40,086 nt of DNA from Candidatus Kuenenia stuttgartensis (GCA_945861465.1 CAMAVB010000040.1:1-40086), one strand, 5' to 3'; shown: positions 1 to 10,067, numbered from the stretch's first letter. Notes: a model not told the origin generated them from the sequence alone. Made by a program: numbers and translations.

Positions 1-438
1 TCGCACATGAAAAATTCTACAGATTTCACTGACGATTGCATCCCCAACGGGCCGGCCATTCGGCATGCACTGGAGATGAACTGCCGACCCGTTGGGCCTG
101 GACGTTGGTTTGGTGGCGATTTCCCTGGCCCGCTGGGCCAGGCTATCTGAACTGCTGGCCCTTTGGGCCGAAACACAACAACGCCGTTCGGCCCGACTTA
201 GCAAAACCTTCGCCACAGGACGCGGCGACTGTGATTTGATTGGGTTGATTGGGTTGCGGGCGAAGCCCACGCCAGGAATTCATCAAGCATTCTTATTTCG
301 TACTCGCTTCCAGCGGTTCATTCCCCGAGGCGGGCAACTTTCGACGAGTCGTCTACAATGCGCGAGTGGCGACGCGAGGGTGGCGACACATGACACAGTC
401 GAAACAATTCACAGCATTTTGTTGGCGCACAGAGTTTC
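1..438. other. Non-coding region upstream of uvrA
   Basis: I see no supported gene here. Short open frames exist, but none has a recognisable domain or a convincing ribosome binding site. The stretch holds the palindromes listed separately and a short GATTGGGTT duplication near 237-255. It presumably contains the uvrA promoter, which I could not place. Confidence 0.6.
43..141. repeat. Two GGCC-rich palindromes
   Basis: CCCAACGGG at 43-51 pairs perfectly with CCCGTTGGG at 88-96. CTGGCCC at 125-131 pairs with GGGCCAG at 135-141. A further GGCC-rich arm follows near 155-170. These resemble the dispersed palindromic elements seen elsewhere in the window. No T-tract follows, so they are not obvious terminators. 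Confidence 0.6.
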
Positions 439-3400
439 ATGGCAAGTTCGGATATCGTGATTCGAGGAGCGCGGGAGCATAATCTTCGCAATATCAGCCT
501 GTCGCTGCCTCGCAATAAATTGATTGTGATGACCGGTGTCAGCGGTTCGGGCAAGAGTTCGCTCGCGTTTGATACGCTGTATGCCGAAGGACAACGACGG
601 TACGTGGAATCGCTGTCGACGTACGCGCGGCAGTTTCTGGGACAGATGCCGAAACCGGATGTGGATTCCATCTCAGGGCTGGCACCGTCGATTTCCATTC
701 AGCAGAAATCCACCAGCCGGAACCCACGCAGCACAGTCGGTACGATCACGGAGATCTTTGACTTTCTGCGCGTGCTCTACGCTCGAGTGGGTCAGGGGTA
801 TTGCTACGTCTCGGGCAAGCCGATTAAAGCGCAATCAACCGATCAGATTATTGACAGTCTGCTGAATCAGCCTGCCGGGACCAAATATCAGATTCTCGCA
901 CCCATTGTGCAGAATCAGAAGGGGGAGTTTCGCGATCTGTTCGAAGACCTCCTGAAACGCGGCTATCTCAGAGCGAGGATTGATGGCGAGATCGTAAACA
1001 TCAGCGACGCTCCGACGCTTCGCAAACATCATAAACACAACATTGAAGTTGTGATCGATCGACTGGTTGCCAGTGCAAGCCAGCGGACGCGCGTGGCCGA
1101 GGCGGTTGAGCAGGCATTGAAGCTGGCGGATGGGCGGTTGATCTGCAGTGTTGATGATTCGACGAGCGGCGGGCGTCAGCCGTCGAGTACAACTGCGATG
1201 CCCGCCGCTGAACGTAGGGTGGGACAAGGAGCGAAGCGACGACGGCCCACCGCTGAACCAGACATGGTGGCAGAATCGACCATCGACATAGACGCAGAAT
1301 CAACCAATGACATGGACGCAGAATCGGTGGGCCGGCGCGGCTTGTCAGCCGCTGGTCCCACCCTACGGCAAACGGATCGTCTCTACAGCGCGGACTATGC
1401 ATGTGCGGAAAGCGGGATGAGCTACGATCCGCCGAGTCCGCAGCTGTTCAGCTTCAACAGCCCGCTCGGGATGTGTCTGGACTGCAATGGTCTCGGCATG
1501 CGGCACGGGTTTCCGATGCATCATCTCGTGGCCGATGAGAGTAAATCGATTCAGAAGGGTGCCATGCTGCTGATGCCCGCATGGACGAAGATCGGACGGT
1601 GGCCGCGGCACTTGCTTGTCGGGGCTGCGAATGCGATCGAACAGGACTGCGGCCTGCCGGTTGACTCCCTGCTCAAGATGAAGTGGAATGAAATTCCCGA
1701 GGCCGCGAAGCAATTATGGCTCTACGGGACCGGCGAAAGACATGTTACGTTCACGTGGAAAACTCGGGCCGGCGCCTGGAAGCACGGCGGCAAGTGGGAA
1801 GGCTGGGCGAATCGCCTGCTGGAAAGTTATCGCACCGCCAAGAATCCAATGCGACGTCGGCAGCTCGAAAAGTACATGGAAGTCGCCGCATGTCCGTCAT
1901 GCCACGGCGAACGATTGAATCGTCAGGCACGCAACGTCCGGCTCCGCACGACGAGCAAGCGATTTGCGGCGCGGATCGGCGAGCGGCAGGGCGTCAGCCC
2001 TCCGTGTCAAACGTCATCGCGAACGACTCAGTCGAAAGGAATTGCAAACACGGAGGGCTTACGCCCAACCGCTCGCCGTTCTACGGAATTATCCCTGCCA
2101 CAGGTTTGCGCACTGTCGATTGAAGAATGCGCGGAGTTCTTTGATTCACTGAAGCTCGATGCGACTCAACAATTGATCGCGGAAGAAGCGTTGAAGGAAA
2201 TCCGTGGACGGCTGGGATTCCTGCTCCAGTGTGGGTTGAACTATCTGTCGCTTGATCGCTCGGCACCGACGCTTTCGGGGGGTGAATCGCAGCGGATTCG
2301 CCTCGCGGGACAAATCGGGTGCGGGCTGGTGGGAGTCGTCTATATTCTGGACGAACCGTCAATCGGACTGCATCCACGGGACAACACGATGCTGCTGGAA
2401 AGCCTGCAGCGATTGCGGGATCAGGGCAACACGGTGATCGTCGTCGAGCACGACGAAGAAACCATGCGAGCCGCAGACCATGTCGTCGATTTCGGGCCGG
2501 GCCCGGGAGTTCTGGGCGGCGAAGTTGTTGTCGAAGGAACGGTTGAGGATGTACTGAAGAGCGAACGCAGTGTGACGGGTGCGTTTCTGTCGGGGCGTCA
2601 GAAGATTGAGATCCCAAAACTGCGACGTAACCCGGATCGTGGCTCAATCGTTGTCCACAAAGCAACGCACAACAATCTCAAGGACGTGACGGTTCATTTT
2701 CCGCTCGGACGTTTGATCAGCGTGACGGGTGTGAGCGGTTCGGGCAAGAGTTCCGTCGTCAATGATATCCTGTGGCAGGTCGTGAACCGCGATATCAACA
2801 AAGGCGTCGGGGATCCCGGGCAGCACAAACACATCGACGGTCTGGAACTCATCGACAAGGGGATTGACATCGATCAGTCGCCGATCGGTCGCACGCCGCG
2901 GTCGAATCCTGCGACGTACGTCAAAGTCTTCGACGAGATCCGCAAGCTGTTCACGCAATTGCCGCAGTCAAAGATGCGCGGCTACAAAGAGGGGCGTTTC
3001 AGCTTTAACGTCGCCGACGGTCGCTGCGAAGCCTGCGAAGGACATGGCGCGACGAAGTTGAACATGGATTTTTTGGCGGACATCTGGATTCCATGCAATG
3101 TTTGCGAAGGACGGCGGTTCAATCATGAAACATTGGAGGTTAAGTTCCGCGATCACAGTATTGCGGACGTCCTGGATCTGGATATCGGCGAAGCCCTGAA
3201 GTTGTTCGAGAGCTTTCCGAAAATCCATCGCATGCTCCAAACGCTGTGCGACGTGGGTCTGGATTACATGCAACTGGGTCAGGCGTCACCGACATTGTCC
3301 GGCGGGGAAGCCCAACGCGTGAAACTGGCGCGAGAGCTGGGAAAACGATCAACGGGACGGACTCTCTACCTGCTGGATGAGCCGACGACGGGCCTGCATT

Positions 3401-6400
3401 TTGCCGACGTGAAGAAGCTCATCGAGGTGCTGCAGGGATTCGTCGAGGCTGGCAACACGGTCATCGTGATTGAACATAATCTCGACGTGATCAAGACTTC
3501 AGACTGGATCATTGACATCGGTCCCGAAGGCGGTGCGGGTGGCGGGCGGATTGTGATCGAGGGGACTCCGGAAGAAGTTGCGGCGTGTGATGAATCTTAT
3601 ACGGGGATCGCCCTGCGGACAGTACTGCCGGGCTTCAAACGAAATGGTGGAACGAAGAAGGGCAGTAGGGTGGGACAAGCGAGGCCGGCAAGCGCTGGCC
3701 CACCGAGTGTTCAGGTTGGCGATGGTGGGCCGGCGCGGCTTAGCAGCCGCTTGTCCCACCCTACATTCAGTGCAACAAGTAGTATTCGGATCGTGGGTGC
3801 AGCGCAGCACAATCTGCAGGGCATTGATCTTGAAGTGCCGCGTGAGCAAATGAGCGTCTTCTGTGGTCCGAGCGGCAGCGGCAAGACGTCGCTGGCCATG
3901 GACACGTTGTACGCCGAAGGCCAACGGCGATATGTTGAAAGTCTGTCCTCCTATGCAAGGCAGTTTCTGGGGCAGATGCCAAAGCCGCGAGTTGAGAGTA
4001 TTCAGGGTTTAAGTCCCGCAATTGCGATCGAACAGAAGACAGTCGGATCCACGCCACGTTCAACAGTCGGCACGGTGACGGAGGTCTACGACTATTTGCG
4101 CATTCTGTTCGCGCGTCTGGGCGACATGTATTGTCCGGAATGCCACGTGCCAGCCGTGCAGCAGACGACTGATCAGATCGTTGACAGTGTGATGAAGGTC
4201 GGAGCAGGTGCAAAGCTGCTGTTGCTGGCTCCGATGGATGTTGATCGAGCGACACCATTTAAGAGGGTGTGGGATCGCCTGCGGGCGAACGGGTTTGCTC
4301 GGGTTCGCGTCGATGGCAAGACGTATGGGATCGATGAAGTGCCGGAGATCGATCATAAGCAGGCCCATAATGTTGCAGTGGTTGTGGATCGAATTTCTGT
4401 GGATTCTAAACAGCGAAGTCGCATCGCCGATTCCATCGAAGCGGCGTTGGATCTGGGCAAGGGCATCATTCACGTCGCGGTCGCAGATGTTACAACGGAT
4501 GAGCCGCAATGGACTCAACACCGATACAGCCTCCATCTGTCATGCAGCAAATGTCAGCGTTCTTTTGAAAGGCAGACTCCGCAGAAGTTTTCGTTCAACA
4601 GCCCGCTCGGCTGGTGTCACGCATGCGAAGGCCTGGGAACTGAATTCGGTGCCAATCAGGCGTTATTGGTGACCAGTCCCGAACGCAGTCTGCTGGATGG
4701 GGCGATCGGAGCGTGGCCAAGCCCAAGGACCAATGTCCCGTTTCGCATGATGCTGGACGCCATTTCGACGACATTTGGTCTGCCGCTGGATCAGCCGTGG
4801 TATTTGCTGAGTCCCCCGCTGCAGCGGCTTGTTTTGTTTGGCGATGACAACACTTGGGTTGAAGTCGCTCCGGCGAGCGGTGGGCGTCAGCCCTCCGGTA
4901 CAAGTGACGTGGCGGTGACAGGGAACAGGAAAACATCAGGGAAACGGAAGAGTGCTGGTACGCCGACGGTTGAGATGGATTCGAGTGAGCGATCGGAATC
5001 TCAGTCGGCAGAGCGACTGAGCTACGGGACTTTCCGTTTCAAGTACAAGGGGCTTTATCCGGCTATTGAAGCGGCGTCACGGTTGTCATTTTCTCATCGC
5101 AAGTCTTTGATCGAAATGGCAGGCCAGCGCGACTGCACCAGGTGCCACGGCAGCCGGTTGGAGGCTGAAGCATCTGCCATGCGGCTGCGAAATCTCACGC
5201 TGCCTCAGTTGTGTCGCATGCCGCTGTCTCAATCGCTCGCGTTTCTGCTGGGTCTGAAGTTGTCAAAAGACGAAAAAAAGATTGCCGGCGATCTGCTCAA
5301 CGAGGCCACTCATCGCCTGAATTTCCTTGTCGAAGTGGGGCTGGATTATCTGACGCTGGATCGTTCGATGCCGACGCTGTCCGGGGGCGAATCGCAGCGC
5401 ATCCGCCTGGCAGGTCAGGCCGGGCGATCGCTGACCGGCGTGTTGTACGTGCTGGACGAACCAACAATCGGGCTGCACCCCCGCGATAACGGACGATTGC
5501 TGATTGCGCTCAAGCGACTGCGGGATCTTGGCAACACAGTGCTGCTGGTCGAACACGACAGGGAAGTTCTGAACGCTGCGGATCGGCTCTATGACTTTGG
5601 ACCTGGTGCCGGTCGGCTCGGCGGGACCGTTGTGGCTCAGGGAACACCGGCGGAGTTGAAGAAGAACAAAGCTTCGATGACAGGAGCGTATCTGGGTGGC
5701 ACGCGGTGCATTCCGGTGCCATCTGTGAGACGAATGGAATCCACTCTCCCCATTTCAGGGGGAGAGGGCAAGTCGGTGTCAAACCCCCTCATCCGGCCTT
5801 CGGCCACCTTCTCCCCCGATCTCGGGGGAGAAGGGCCATCACATGACTGGGTCGAGCTCCTGGGAGCACAGCAGCATAACCTGCAGAACGTTGATCTGCG
5901 GATTCCGCTGAAGACGTTTACCTGCATCACGGGCGTCAGCGGCTCGGGCAAGAGTTCGCTGATTATGGACACGCTGGCTCGAGCGGTAGCGCGGCGATTG
6001 AACATCATCGCGGATGCTCCTGGAGTATTTCGAGAACTCAAGGGAGTCGAACATCTGAGCAAGATCGTGCTGGTCGACCAGAATCCGATTGGCTCAACGC
6101 CTGCCTCCAATCCTGCGACGTATACCGGAATGTTCGATGAAATCCGTGAACTGTACTGCCGGATGCCCGAAGCGAAAGTACGCGGCTACCGCCCGGGACG
6201 TTTCAGCTTCAATCGTGCAGGAGGTCGCTGCGAAGACTGCGAAGGCATGGGTCAGCAGAAGATTGAAATGCACTTCCTGCCGGATGTCTGGGTCGAATGC
6301 CCGACTTGCCGGGGTCGGCGGTTCAATGCCGAAACTCTGACCGTCAGGTTCAACGACTGCAGTATTGCCGATGTGCTGGAAATGTCGATCAGTAAGGCCC

Positions 6401-8034
6401 TGGAACTGTTTTCCAACGTGCCCAAAATTCGCGGCCCGCTGGCGACCCTGGCAGCCATTGGTCTGGGATATCTGACGCTTGGCCAGTCTGCGCCCACACT
6501 CAGCGGCGGTGAGGCTCAACGCATCAAGTTAGCGGCGGAATTGTGTCGCCCGAATCGTGGCCGGACTTTGTATCTGCTCGATGAACCCACAACCGGCCTG
6601 CACTTTGACGACATCCTGAAACTGCTGAGCGTACTCAACAGCCTTGTTGAACAGGGCAACACGGTCGTTGTGATCGAACACAATCTCGACGTAATCAAGA
6701 CCGCTGACTGGATCATCGACCTCGGCCCGGAAGCCGGTGCCGGCGGCGGACAGATCGTCGTCCAGGGAACTCCGGAAGATGTCGTCGCCTACGCCACAGT
6801 AGGCGGATCTGGCTCAGATCCGCATTCGGCTGTCGCCTTACAGGCACTTCCTCAAGCCAACGCGAAACGCGCGAATCGCAGAATGCCAAAGTCTCGTGCC
6901 GCTGAGTTGGACGTAAATGTTGTCGATGTGCGGAGCGGAGATGACGCCGACCTGGGCCAGGTCGGCCTGCGATCCTGGACGGGCGAACTCCTGGCACCCG
7001 TCCTCGCGGAATCCTCGCGCGGTGCGATCGAGACATTTGACGCCGCCGCTGTGGCCGCGAAGCAAAAGGGTGATGTCAGCATCGAAGAACTCGGTCGATC
7101 CGCGAAATTGCCCTGGGAAGTCGATGGCTGCAAGTGGCACACTCAGGATCGCATCGCATACACGGGCCAGCCCTGCCGGTGGGAAGGACAAGCGTTGAAG
7201 TATGTGATCGAACTGCTGGAGAAAGAGACCGATCTCGCACCAACGAACTGGAAAGATCGAGCCACCGTCGAGGTCCGTGCCGACAAGGGACTCGGCTGGT
7301 TCCTGCATGCCCGCAGCGGTTTTGAATGGCTGTTGTGCTTGTGTTTTCGAGTCCGGAAGGACGCATTTACGACCGAAGAACTTGACGCCAGTCTGGGCTT
7401 AAAGCCGCTCGACGACATGGAGGACGTGCAGGCCTACGGTCGCGACCCTCGAGTGAAAACGCGGAACCTGAAAACGGCATGGCAGGAAGTGACCGTCAAG
7501 ATCTGGAACAAGTCGGAGGTCGATACACCCGCGTTTCGCCAGTTCCTGAAGCAGGCGCTGAAATCGTATCTGACTTTGTCAAAGGCAGAAGCGACAAATC
7601 CGGAAGACCTGATGCCGTGGAAACAACTCGGGCGCAAATGGCACTTGATGAAGAAGGGTGTGCCGGCAACCGGTCGCGGAGTCTGGGATATCCGGATAGT
7701 GGAGCGTCTGTTGCCTGTTGTGGAAATGCACCTGGAAAAATGCGACGTGGACTACGGAATCCGCAGCAAGATCAACTGGACAGAATCGAAGAGCGGCAAA
7801 CCGGTCGCCGAGCTGCACACCAAGCGATCCGACGGCGTTGATTTGGTTCTTTATTTTCCATCCGGAAAAGTCACCATCGGAGCCATCGCAGCCATGGGCG
7901 AAAGCCAGGAGATTCAGCCAGCCCGCAACGGGCAGGACGCAGTGCGGATTCGATTTACAAAGTTTGAACAACTCGGAGACACTGACCTGATCAGCCTGAT
8001 CATTGAATGCCGACGGAGCGGCTCGCCTACGTAG
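439..8034 (+). CDS. uvrA: Double UvrA (tandem-fused excinuclease ABC subunit A) with C-terminal extension
   Basis: UvrA is the damage-sensing ATPase of nucleotide excision repair; it normally works as a dimer of about 940-residue subunits that loads UvrB. Here one 2531-residue chain carries two complete UvrA units. Unit 1 spans about residues 1-1060: Walker [10 protein letters not shown] near 33 and 764, signatures LSGGESQR near 612 and LSGGEAQR near 953, Walker B ILDEP and LLDEP. Unit 2 spans about 1113-2117: Walker A near 1143 and 1832, signatures near 1647 and 2021. Zinc motifs CPSCHG, CEACEG, CTRCHG and CEDCEG are present. The insertion-domain zinc site of unit 1 has Ser325 where unit 2 has a Cys. 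Residues about 2140-2531 match no family I recognise. Several low-complexity segments coincide with palindromic DNA repeats. The start is supported by the typical UvrA beginning ([14 protein letters not shown]); the ribosome binding site is weak. Confidence 0.95.
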   Translation: MASSDIVIRGAREHNLRNISLSLPRNKLIVMTGVSGSGKSSLAFDTLYAEGQRRYVESLSTYARQFLGQMPKPDVDSISGLAPSISIQQKSTSRNPRSTVGTITEIFDFLRVLYARVGQGYCYVSGKPIKAQSTDQIIDSLLNQPAGTKYQILAPIVQNQKGEFRDLFEDLLKRGYLRARIDGEIVNISDAPTLRKHHKHNIEVVIDRLVASASQRTRVAEAVEQALKLADGRLICSVDDSTSGGRQPSSTTAMPAAERRVGQGAKRRRPTAEPDMVAESTIDIDAESTNDMDAESVGRRGLSAAGPTLRQTDRLYSADYACAESGMSYDPPSPQLFSFNSPLGMCLDCNGLGMRHGFPMHHLVADESKSIQKGAMLLMPAWTKIGRWPRHLLVGAANAIEQDCGLPVDSLLKMKWNEIPEAAKQLWLYGTGERHVTFTWKTRAGAWKHGGKWEGWANRLLESYRTAKNPMRRRQLEKYMEVAACPSCHGERLNRQARNVRLRTTSKRFAARIGERQGVSPPCQTSSRTTQSKGIANTEGLRPTARRSTELSLPQVCALSIEECAEFFDSLKLDATQQLIAEEALKEIRGRLGFLLQCGLNYLSLDRSAPTLSGGESQRIRLAGQIGCGLVGVVYILDEPSIGLHPRDNTMLLESLQRLRDQGNTVIVVEHDEETMRAADHVVDFGPGPGVLGGEVVVEGTVEDVLKSERSVTGAFLSGRQKIEIPKLRRNPDRGSIVVHKATHNNLKDVTVHFPLGRLISVTGVSGSGKSSVVNDILWQVVNRDINKGVGDPGQHKHIDGLELIDKGIDIDQSPIGRTPRSNPATYVKVFDEIRKLFTQLPQSKMRGYKEGRFSFNVADGRCEACEGHGATKLNMDFLADIWIPCNVCEGRRFNHETLEVKFRDHSIADVLDLDIGEALKLFESFPKIHRMLQTLCDVGLDYMQLGQASPTLSGGEAQRVKLARELGKRSTGRTLYLLDEPTTGLHFADVKKLIEVLQGFVEAGNTVIVIEHNLDVIKTSDWIIDIGPEGGAGGGRIVIEGTPEEVAACDESYTGIALRTVLPGFKRNGGTKKGSRVGQARPASAGPPSVQVGDGGPARLSSRLSHPTFSATSSIRIVGAAQHNLQGIDLEVPREQMSVFCGPSGSGKTSLAMDTLYAEGQRRYVESLSSYARQFLGQMPKPRVESIQGLSPAIAIEQKTVGSTPRSTVGTVTEVYDYLRILFARLGDMYCPECHVPAVQQTTDQIVDSVMKVGAGAKLLLLAPMDVDRATPFKRVWDRLRANGFARVRVDGKTYGIDEVPEIDHKQAHNVAVVVDRISVDSKQRSRIADSIEAALDLGKGIIHVAVADVTTDEPQWTQHRYSLHLSCSKCQRSFERQTPQKFSFNSPLGWCHACEGLGTEFGANQALLVTSPERSLLDGAIGAWPSPRTNVPFRMMLDAISTTFGLPLDQPWYLLSPPLQRLVLFGDDNTWVEVAPASGGRQPSGTSDVAVTGNRKTSGKRKSAGTPTVEMDSSERSESQSAERLSYGTFRFKYKGLYPAIEAASRLSFSHRKSLIEMAGQRDCTRCHGSRLEAEASAMRLRNLTLPQLCRMPLSQSLAFLLGLKLSKDEKKIAGDLLNEATHRLNFLVEVGLDYLTLDRSMPTLSGGESQRIRLAGQAGRSLTGVLYVLDEPTIGLHPRDNGRLLIALKRLRDLGNTVLLVEHDREVLNAADRLYDFGPGAGRLGGTVVAQGTPAELKKNKASMTGAYLGGTRCIPVPSVRRMESTLPISGGEGKSVSNPLIRPSATFSPDLGGEGPSHDWVELLGAQQHNLQNVDLRIPLKTFTCITGVSGSGKSSLIMDTLARAVARRLNIIADAPGVFRELKGVEHLSKIVLVDQNPIGSTPASNPATYTGMFDEIRELYCRMPEAKVRGYRPGRFSFNRAGGRCEDCEGMGQQKIEMHFLPDVWVECPTCRGRRFNAETLTVRFNDCSIADVLEMSISKALELFSNVPKIRGPLATLAAIGLGYLTLGQSAPTLSGGEAQRIKLAAELCRPNRGRTLYLLDEPTTGLHFDDILKLLSVLNSLVEQGNTVVVIEHNLDVIKTADWIIDLGPEAGAGGGQIVVQGTPEDVVAYATVGGSGSDPHSAVALQALPQANAKRANRRMPKSRAAELDVNVVDVRSGDDADLGQVGLRSWTGELLAPVLAESSRGAIETFDAAAVAAKQKGDVSIEELGRSAKLPWEVDGCKWHTQDRIAYTGQPCRWEGQALKYVIELLEKETDLAPTNWKDRATVEVRADKGLGWFLHARSGFEWLLCLCFRVRKDAFTTEELDASLGLKPLDDMEDVQAYGRDPRVKTRNLKTAWQEVTVKIWNKSEVDTPAFRQFLKQALKSYLTLSKAEATNPEDLMPWKQLGRKWHLMKKGVPATGRGVWDIRIVERLLPVVEMHLEKCDVDYGIRSKINWTESKSGKPVAELHTKRSDGVDLVLYFPSGKVTIGAIAAMGESQEIQPARNGQDAVRIRFTKFEQLGDTDLISLIIECRRSGSPT
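1160..1366. repeat. Composite palindromic element inside uvrA (R1), in frame
   Basis: Two nested palindromes lie within the coding sequence. AGCGGCGGGC at 1165-1174 pairs with GCCCGCCGCT at 1200-1209, and GTAGGGTGGGAC at 1214-1225 pairs with GTCCCACCCTAC at 1355-1366. The 40 bases at 1327-1366 are almost identical to 3725-3764 (R3). It encodes about residues 241-309 of UvrA, a segment absent from the matching place in the second unit. Confidence 0.85.
1977..2078. repeat. Palindromic element inside uvrA (R2), in frame
   Basis: CGGCGAGC at 1977-1984 pairs with GCTCGCCG at 2071-2078, followed inward by GGCGTCAGCCCTCCGTGT against its near-complement ACACGGAGGGCTTACGCC. It encodes about 35 residues between two conserved motifs (RLR and LSLPQ) that are adjacent in the second UvrA unit (RLRNLTLPQ). 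Half-copies of the same family lie at 4871-4901 and 34751-34777. Confidence 0.85.
3665..3764. repeat. Palindromic element in the linker between the two UvrA units (R3)
   Basis: GTAGGGTGGGACAAGC at 3665-3680 is a perfect 16-base complement of GCTTGTCCCACCCTAC at 3749-3764. It is read through in frame as a Gly/Pro/Ser/Arg-rich linker, about residues 1076-1109, between UvrA unit 1 and unit 2. It belongs to the same family as the second half of R1. Confidence 0.9.
4871..4901. repeat. Half-palindromic repeat inside uvrA (R4)
   Basis: The 31 bases starting CGGCGAGCGG and ending CCCTCCGGTAC match the left half of R2. They open a 49-residue hydrophilic insertion (about residues 1479-1527) in the second UvrA unit. 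The right half is no longer a clear complement, so this looks like a decayed copy. Confidence 0.65.
5743..5833. repeat. Palindromic CTCTCCCC/GGGGAGAG element inside uvrA (R5)
   Basis: CTCTCCCC at 5744-5751 faces GGGGAGAG at 5759-5766, and TTCTCCCCC at 5809-5817 faces GGGGGAGAA at 5824-5832, with a CCGGCCTTCGGCC hairpin between them. It is translated in frame as about residues 1768-1799, between the signature lobe and the second nucleotide-binding domain of unit 2. The same core occurs outside genes near 18038-18062. Confidence 0.85.
6790..6843. repeat. Palindromic element after the second UvrA unit (R6)
   Basis: GCGGATCT at 6803-6810 pairs with AGATCCGC at 6816-6823, with outer arms GTAGGCG and CGCCTTAC. 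It is translated in frame as a Gly/Ser-rich stretch (about residues 2118-2135) exactly at the junction between UvrA unit 2 and the C-terminal extension. Confidence 0.75.
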
Positions 8035-8060
8035 GTCCGCCGCTCCGTCGGCGGACATTT
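8009..8060. terminator. Palindrome spanning the uvrA stop codon (R7), possible terminator
   Basis: GCCGACGGAGCGG at 8009-8021 pairs perfectly with CCGCTCCGTCGGC at 8040-8052. The uvrA stop codon TAG (8032-8034) lies in the loop, so the last seven or so residues of the protein are encoded by the repeat. A short T-run (8058-8062) follows the stem, so it could end transcription. It may equally be another dispersed palindrome that supplied the stop. Confidence 0.6.
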
Positions 8061-8131
8061 TTCGGCATGTCGGCAGAACTGAGCGATGAAACCCGTTACT
8101 CGCTTTTCTGACACAAAGTCAGCCTCTATCA

Positions 8132-8213
8132 TACCGAGAACTCGGTCCCCGCCTTGGGGACAGCAATTTCGGAGCGGTTTTCAAAAGCGTGTAGCAGAGT
8201 TCGTGAGAACTCT
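8132..8213. promoter_or_regulatory. Cluster of three small hairpins upstream of fabI
   Basis: Three perfect inverted repeats lie in the 269-base gap between uvrA and fabI. ACCGAG/CTCGGT is at 8133-8146, TCCCC/GGGGA at 8146-8160, and AGAGTTC/GAACTCT at 8196-8213. None has a T-tract. They could form a structured leader or be operator-like sites for fabI; the function is unknown. Confidence 0.35.
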
Positions 8214-8303
8214 GGAGTGTTGCAGCATGTGCATGGCGTCCCGAATTCTGACGAATCCGGCGACAAATAGTCCACTATCCAGTTTCAGAAGCAGAGACGA
8301 CAA

Positions 8304-9131
8304 ATGGGTTTATTTCAAGGAAAAAAGGGCATCGTCCTTGGCGTCGCCAACGATCGATCGATCGCATGGTCGATTGCAGAGCATCTGCATCGGGAAGGCG
8401 CGGAGATCGGATTTACGCACCTTCCGGACACCGGTGACCGTCCGAAGAATCAAAACAAAGTCGCCAAGCTGGTGGATCCGATCGGCAGCAAATTTTTGAT
8501 GCCGATGGACGTCTGCAACGATGAACATATTGCCGCCGTAATTGAAAAAGCAGTCGCAACATTTGGCAAGATCGACTTCATCGTTCACAGCATCGCGTTC
8601 GCTCCACCGGCTGATCTGACCGGGCCAACCTGGGCGTGCAGTCGAAATGGCTTTAAGTCGGCAATGGAAATCAGTGCGTACAGCTTGCTGGCGGTCGCCG
8701 GTGCAGCGAAGAAGCAGGATGCACTCAGCCCGGACTGCAGTATCCTGACACTGTCCTACTTTGGCGGTGAAGAAGTCATCCCTGGCTACAACCTGATGGG
8801 CATTTGCAAGGCGGCATTGGAATGCTGCGTTCGGTATTTGGCAAGTGAACTTGGGCCTTTCGGCACGCGCGTCAACGCGATCAGTGCCGGGCCGCTGCGG
8901 ACCGTCAGCTCCAGCGGCGTGGGCGACTTTGACAAAATGCAGATTGTGAATGCCACCATTTCTCCGCTGCGTCGTAATCTGGATGTCGATGAAGTCGGCA
9001 GTATGGGCATGGTGATGCTCAGCAGGCTTTCCAGCGGAATGACGGGTGAAGTCGTACATGTGGACTGCGGATTCAATATTATGGGCGCGCCGCCTGCCGA
9101 CTTGTTGAGCAAGGTTTCTGCAGCCAGGTGA
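8304..9131 (+). CDS. fabI: Enoyl-[acyl-carrier-protein] reductase (NADH), FabI
   Basis: This cytosolic short-chain dehydrogenase/reductase performs the last reduction of each fatty-acid elongation cycle, converting trans-2-enoyl-ACP to acyl-ACP with NADH. The 275-residue length is close to the FabI norm of about 260. The N-terminal nucleotide-binding motif GVANDRSIAWSIA (13-25) is the FabI-specific variant of the Rossmann glycine motif. The catalytic pair fits Tyr162-x6-Lys169, with SYFGGEEVIPGYN ahead of it as in FabI proteins, and the segment SAGPLRT (194-200) leads into the substrate loop. The gene stands alone after uvrA, with hairpins in the leader. The start matches the usual FabI N-terminus, although the ribosome binding site is weak. 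Confidence 0.95.
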   Translation: MGLFQGKKGIVLGVANDRSIAWSIAEHLHREGAEIGFTHLPDTGDRPKNQNKVAKLVDPIGSKFLMPMDVCNDEHIAAVIEKAVATFGKIDFIVHSIAFAPPADLTGPTWACSRNGFKSAMEISAYSLLAVAGAAKKQDALSPDCSILTLSYFGGEEVIPGYNLMGICKAALECCVRYLASELGPFGTRVNAISAGPLRTVSSSGVGDFDKMQIVNATISPLRRNLDVDEVGSMGMVMLSRLSSGMTGEVVHVDCGFNIMGAPPADLLSKVSAAR

Positions 9132-9159
9132 TTTCGGATACTTCCGGAGTCGCAGCCAA

Positions 9160-9195
9160 TGTACACTTTTCTGTACACTGCTCTGTACGCTCTTC
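9160..9195. promoter_or_regulatory. Three 12-bp direct repeats upstream of the epimerase gene
   Basis: TGTACACTTTTC, TGTACACTGCTC and TGTACGCTCTTC follow one another with exact 12-base spacing, ending 18 bases before the start codon at 9214. The constant part is TGTACRCT. The first two units contain the palindrome TGTACA. Phased repeats in this position suggest a binding site for a regulator, but no regulator is encoded nearby. Confidence 0.45.
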
Positions 9196-9213
9196 TTTCA
9201 AGGATTCTGATTA

Positions 9214-10062
9214 ATGAAATATGGCATGAATCTTCTTCTCTGGACCGCCGGAGTCACCGAAGATCACTTTCCGCTGCTGAACAATCTGAAGCGTTGGGGC
9301 TTTGACGGTGTCGAGCTTCCGATGTTCGACTTCGATGTTAACCAGTATGTGAAGATTGGTGCGGAACTGAAGAACTGCGGCATGGAATCGACCGCCGTCA
9401 CCGTGTGCCCGGTCGATCAGAATCCGATCTCTCCCGATGCCGCCATTCGAGCCGCCGCACTGACCCGTTTGAAAAAGGCGATTGACTGCTGTGCCGCAGC
9501 CGGATCGACGCATCTCTGCGGTCCCATCCACTCGGCACTCGGAGAATTTTCCGGTGCCGGGCGGACAGCGGACGAATGGAACCGCGCCAAGGAAATTCTG
9601 TCGCAGGCGGGAGACTACGCGCAGGCCAACGGCGTGACTCTGGTAGTAGAGTATCTGAACCGCTTTGAATGTTACTTTCTCAACTGTGCCGCTGACGCAG
9701 CGTTGTTCTGTCGTGAACTGGGTCACTCACATGTGAAGACCATGTATGACACATTTCATGCGAACATTGAAGAGAAATCGATCACGCAGGCAGTCAAGGC
9801 CTGTGCCGATCAACTGGTTCACGTTCACATTTCCGAAAATGATCGTTCGACGCCCGGTGATGGCGGAGTCAACTGGGACGAATCCTTTAAGGCTCTCAAA
9901 GGTGTCGGGTACGATGGTTGGTTGATGATCGAAGCCTTCGGACTTGCCTTGCCGGATCTCGCCGCCGCAACTCGAATCTGGCGCCGCATGTTTCCATCGG
10001 AAGAGTACCTTGCGAAGAACGGATTGAAATTTATGAAGTCCAGCTGGGAAGGCCGGACGTAG
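9214..10062 (+). CDS. Sugar phosphate isomerase/epimerase family protein (tagatose/allulose 3-epimerase-like)
   Basis: This is a 282-residue TIM-barrel protein of the xylose-isomerase-like superfamily. Four residues are spaced like the metal site of ketose 3-epimerases: Glu146 (VVEYLNRFE), Asp179 (MYDTFHANIEE), His205 (HVHISENDR) and Glu240 (MIEAF). The intervals 33, 26 and 35 equal those of the Agrobacterium D-psicose 3-epimerase site as I remember it (150, 183, 209, 244). It probably epimerises a free ketose or a related sugar acid in the cytoplasm, but the substrate cannot be read from sequence. AAGGA at 9200-9204 supports the start. A heptamer repeat separates it from the DUF1080 gene, a pairing common in planctomycete carbohydrate loci. 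Confidence 0.85.
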   Translation: MKYGMNLLLWTAGVTEDHFPLLNNLKRWGFDGVELPMFDFDVNQYVKIGAELKNCGMESTAVTVCPVDQNPISPDAAIRAAALTRLKKAIDCCAAAGSTHLCGPIHSALGEFSGAGRTADEWNRAKEILSQAGDYAQANGVTLVVEYLNRFECYFLNCAADAALFCRELGHSHVKTMYDTFHANIEEKSITQAVKACADQLVHVHISENDRSTPGDGGVNWDESFKALKGVGYDGWLMIEAFGLALPDLAAATRIWRRMFPSEEYLAKNGLKFMKSSWEGRT

Positions 10063-10067
10063 GTCTG

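Noticed and set aside
2081-2665. Long leftward open frame antisense to uvrA
   Set aside because: It is a shadow of the strongly coding uvrA frame, with Arg/Pro/Cys-rich translation and no domain.
8310-9059. Leftward open frame of 249 codons antisense to fabI
   Set aside because: It lies fully within fabI, which has clear motifs; the antisense translation has no family features.
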